Below are positions 23,458-26,080 of a DNA stretch of 26,080 nt, piece by piece. The position numbers and the translations under genes were made by a program. Within the stretch, counting starts at the first letter, position 1. Every line of letters starts with the position of its first letter. The notes beneath the pieces were generated by a model. The model was not told where the DNA came from. It did not search any database and saw only the letters and a list, made by a program, of their open reading frames with translations. Source of the stretch: Enterenecus faecium (GTDB lineage: Bacteria > Bacillota > Clostridia > Oscillospirales > Oscillospiraceae). The stretch covers positions 1 through 26,080 of the forward strand of contig DVFO01000095.1 of assembly GCA_018713215.1 (NCBI GenBank), in the 5' to 3' direction.

Positions 23458-24788
23458 CGCCCACGGGGACGGGGGCTGTCTGGATGACACGGTTCCTGAG
23501 GCTGTGGGGTGTCGTCCTCGTAGGTTTCAAACAGGTCCTCATCCCGGAGGGTGGGACGGCGGTGGCGGAATAGGGAGATGATGACAGGGTAGAGCACCAG
23601 AGCCACCAGCCCGGCGGAAAAGCCGTTGTTGTACAGGTTCATGCCCTCCAGCGGAAGGCCAGCCTGGAGCACCACCGCGGAGTGGATGACCCCGGCCAGC
23701 ACTCCAAAGGGCCAGCCAAATACCCCGGAGAAGGGGGCCAGGGTGGTGCCGAACAGGGCGGCCAACTGCAAAGACTCATGGTTGGCTGAGACATGGAGAA
23801 AGGTGCTGCCCAGTAGTACGCCGATCATCACCGGGGCGATGTTGAACAGGTGTTTCCCGTAGGCAGAAAATCCGATGATGGTGAAGATGCCGCCCAGGGT
23901 GGGCCCGTTGAGATCTCCGCCGGTCAGCAGGAGATAGCCCATGGCAAACAGGCCGTTGACCCCCATGTTCACCAGCACCGGTCCGTGTCCGAACATCCGC
24001 AGGTAGTCGCTGGGGGCACGCCCCGAGGTGTGGAGCAGTTTCCAATAGCCTGCCAGTGCGGCCCTTGGATGAAGGATGAGGCCGCCCGCAATCAGGCATA
24101 GACATAAACTGGACAGAAGTATAGCCAGTTTTACATTGTTTCCCATGGACCATAGCAGGTGAGGGGCGGGGGACAGGCCCAGGGCCTTGAAGATGGGCAC
24201 AAAGATCATGGCCACCAGTCCACAGGCGAAACCGGTGGAATACAAATTCATGCCGTTTTGGATGCGAAAGGCATATTCGGACACCGGGGCGATGAGAAAG
24301 CCGATGAGTACACCCACCAGGGTTCCCACCAACGGGTGCACGTCGCAGCCCATGAAGCTGACCATGGGGGCCAGGGAGGTGCCCAGCATGGCCACATTGA
24401 CATACTTGGACAGAGGCTCCCGCTTCAAGCTGGCATAGACGGCCGTGCCGAATAGAATGGGCCAGATGTTTAGAATGTTTTTCCCGAACAGGGAGAACCC
24501 CGCCATGAGGCTGATGGTGACCACCGTGGAGCCGTTGGGGGTTTCACCCACCAGATAGAAAATAGCCACGGTGACAAGGGTGACCAGCCCCGCGTTGACA
24601 AACGCGGGGCCGATGCCGCTGAGTTGAATATAGTCGGTAATGAGCACATCCTCATGGAGAAGGATGGTCCGCATTCCCGAGAAAAGCTCCACTGGATGAA
24701 GCAGGCCGAACAGGAGCAAAAACAGGCCGAAGGCAGCAGCGGCGGGGAGCAGGGCAGCGTTGCGGCGTGGGACATGGGGTAGGTGCAT
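23454..24788 (-). CDS. DUF1576 multi-pass membrane protein
   Basis: This 444-residue, very hydrophobic protein belongs to the DUF1576 family; many transmembrane helices are evident and no signal peptide is needed. It shows an internal duplication: GIGPAFVNAGL...GFSLFGKNILNIWPILFGT in the first half corresponds to GHGPVLVNMGV...GFSAYGKHLFNIAPVMIGV in the second. NGMNLYSTGFACGLVAMI corresponds to EGMNLYNNGFSAGLVALV. Such inverted or parallel repeats are common in transporters, but the substrate is unknown. The C terminus is charged and proline-rich. The ATG at 24788 follows AAAGGAG by 12 nt; an in-frame ATG at 24833 overlaps the upstream gene and lacks a ribosome site. It probably forms an operon with the metallo-beta-lactamase gene, 32 bp upstream. 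Confidence 0.87.
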   Translation of the reverse strand: MHLPHVPRRNAALLPAAAAFGLFLLLFGLLHPVELFSGMRTILLHEDVLITDYIQLSGIGPAFVNAGLVTLVTVAIFYLVGETPNGSTVVTISLMAGFSLFGKNILNIWPILFGTAVYASLKREPLSKYVNVAMLGTSLAPMVSFMGCDVHPLVGTLVGVLIGFLIAPVSEYAFRIQNGMNLYSTGFACGLVAMIFVPIFKALGLSPAPHLLWSMGNNVKLAILLSSLCLCLIAGGLILHPRAALAGYWKLLHTSGRAPSDYLRMFGHGPVLVNMGVNGLFAMGYLLLTGGDLNGPTLGGIFTIIGFSAYGKHLFNIAPVMIGVLLGSTFLHVSANHESLQLAALFGTTLAPFSGVFGWPFGVLAGVIHSAVVLQAGLPLEGMNLYNNGFSAGLVALVLYPVIISLFRHRRPTLRDEDLFETYEDDTPQPQEPCHPDSPRPRGR

Positions 24789-24820
24789 AGAGTGTCGCTT
24801 CTCCTTTGATCCGAAGTGGG

Positions 24821-26080
24821 TCAACGATCCCATTTGTCGATGAGCGCTCGAATCTGGTCGGCAAATTTGCCCAGATCCTTGTTGGAGCCGCCCTTGTTGT
24901 GGGCAATGACTTCCATCAGATGCTTGCCCACATCTTCCAGCCGTCGGTAGGCGGGGGAGGCGGGAGAGGGCAAGGCAGAGACAGGCTTGCGTTGGAGAAT
25001 GACGCCGGGGGCCATCATATGGTTGGTGAGCAGGTCGTAGACCTCCTCATAATTGGGAGCGTGGGCTTGAAAGCCCAGATCCCGCAGGGTTTGCGCATAA
25101 ATCTCGGTGACCTGGCTCTCGCCGTGCACCACAAAGACGTGCTGGGGCTTGGGATCGTAGGCCTGCATCCAGGCAATCAGGCCGTTTTTGTCTGCGTGAG
25201 AGCTGAGGCCGGGGAAGTTGACGATCCGGGCCTTCACCGAGATCTCCTCGCCAAACAGCTTCACATGGGTCACCCCGTCCAGCAGCCGCCGACCCAGGCT
25301 CCCCTCTGCCTGATAGCCCACAAACACCACGGCGCACTCTTCCCGCCACAGGTTGTGCTTGAGGTGATGGCGAATGCGCCCCGCGTCGCACATACCCGAG
25401 GCGGAGATGATGACCTTTGGGGTGGGATCTGAGTTCAGGGCCATGGACTCCTGGGTGGACTCGGTGATGTTCAGGCCGGGGAATTGGAACAGCGCGCCGC
25501 CCTTCAGGGCCTCAATGGCCTCCTCATCCAGATACCCGTGGAGATCACCGGAAAAAATTCGGGTGGCAGCCCCGGCCAGGGGGGAGTCCACGTAGACCTG
25601 GAAGTTGGGCACACTCCTCACCAGGCCCTGCTCCTTCATTTCCCGCATAAAGTACAGCAGCTCCTGGGTGCGGCCCACGGCGAAGGAGGGAATCACCACA
25701 TTTCCCCCCTTGCTCAGGGTCTCGTCAATGAGTTGGGCCAGATCCCCGGTATAGTCCGGGTCCACGTCCATGTCGTGGAGACGGTCCCCGTAGGTGCTCT
25801 CGGTGACCACATAGTCTGCCTCATGGATGAATTGGGGGTCCCGGATGATGGGCTGCTCCCGGTTTCCAATGTCCCCGGAGAAGACGATCTTTTTGGTCTC
25901 GCCGTTCTCGGTCAGCCACAGCTCGGCGCTGGACGAGCCCAACAGGTGCCCGGCGTCGGTGAAGCGGAGCTTGATGTCGTCATTGACTTGAATCTCCTGG
26001 CCGTATTCGCACACCACCAGGTGGCGGAGGGTGCGCTCCACATCGGCCAACGTGTACAGGGGCTCCACCGGGGGACGTCC
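24821..26080 (-). CDS. Metallo-beta-lactamase/beta-CASP family RNase-like protein, N terminus outside window
   Basis: The visible 419 residues are the central and C-terminal parts of a YSH1-like (COG1236) MBL-fold protein with a beta-CASP and RNA-specificity domain. Motifs seen are DAGHLLGSSSAEL, FSGDIGNREQPII, TESTYGDRLH, IPSFAVGRTQELLYFM, ISASGMCDAGRIRHHL, FVGYQAEGSLGRRLL, FPGLSSHADKNGL and HVFVVHGE. These are the MBL and beta-CASP metal-site motifs, so the enzyme should be an active zinc-dependent nuclease, probably acting on RNA. The N-terminal HxHxDH motif lies beyond the right edge; the frame is open to 26080 (GRPPVEPLYTLADVE). It is the first visible gene of the operon with the DUF1576 gene. 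Confidence 0.92.
   Translation of the reverse strand, partial: GRPPVEPLYTLADVERTLRHLVVCEYGQEIQVNDDIKLRFTDAGHLLGSSSAELWLTENGETKKIVFSGDIGNREQPIIRDPQFIHEADYVVTESTYGDRLHDMDVDPDYTGDLAQLIDETLSKGGNVVIPSFAVGRTQELLYFMREMKEQGLVRSVPNFQVYVDSPLAGAATRIFSGDLHGYLDEEAIEALKGGALFQFPGLNITESTQESMALNSDPTPKVIISASGMCDAGRIRHHLKHNLWREECAVVFVGYQAEGSLGRRLLDGVTHVKLFGEEISVKARIVNFPGLSSHADKNGLIAWMQAYDPKPQHVFVVHGESQVTEIYAQTLRDLGFQAHAPNYEEVYDLLTNHMMAPGVILQRKPVSALPSPASPAYRRLEDVGKHLMEVIAHNKGGSNKDLGKFADQIRALIDKWDR

Overview
The window looks like a chromosomal segment of a Gram-positive gut Clostridium-type bacterium, most likely in or near the Oscillospiraceae (Flavonifractor/Lawsonibacter-like). The reasons are the moderately high GC content, strong AGGAGG-type ribosome binding sites, LPXTG-like sortase signals (VPQTG, IPQTG), FIVAR-bearing surface glycosidases, and the combination of FmdE-family, DUF1653 and DUF1576 genes. 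The genus is an inference. No rRNA or tRNA gene was seen.

Region 1 (1-8133) is a complete type I-C CRISPR-Cas locus on the minus strand. The order of transcription is cas3, cas5c, cas8c, cas7, cas4, cas1, cas2, then a leader and an array of six identical 33-nt repeats that runs off the left edge. The six genes from cas5c to cas2 overlap or nearly abut and have their own good promoter, so cas3 is a separate unit. A LysR-type regulator gene lies directly upstream of cas3 in the same direction and has a near-consensus promoter.

Region 2 (9228-20797) is a plus-strand run of three very large surface glycosidase genes: two GH20 enzymes (one hexosaminidase-like, one of the dispersin B/lacto-N-biosidase type) and one GH29 fucosidase. 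They carry carbohydrate-binding, LamG, Calx-beta and FIVAR modules and sortase anchors, and would fit degradation of mucin O-glycans or milk oligosaccharides. Each is damaged in a different way. The first GH20 has lost its signal peptide and the first part of its barrel. The second has an in-frame TAG just before its wall anchor. The fucosidase has an in-frame gap where both catalytic residues should be.

Region 3 (20815-26080) begins with a bidirectional terminator and a DUF1653 gene. On the minus strand there follow a partial beta-CASP metallo-beta-lactamase protein, a DUF1576 membrane protein, a solute-binding lipoprotein fused in frame to an ABC ATPase, and an FmdE-family gene. The fusion joins a family-5 binding protein directly to a Walker A motif, which implies loss of the permease genes that normally lie between. 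A consensus promoter and a strong intrinsic terminator precede this fused gene with only about 130 nt between them, which suggests an attenuator, an unassigned riboswitch or a small RNA.

The most unusual theme is that at least three in-frame or near-in-frame deletions plus one nonsense codon lie within about 14 kb, while the CRISPR-Cas genes look intact. This is either real decay or diversification of surface functions, or an assembly artefact; raw reads would decide.
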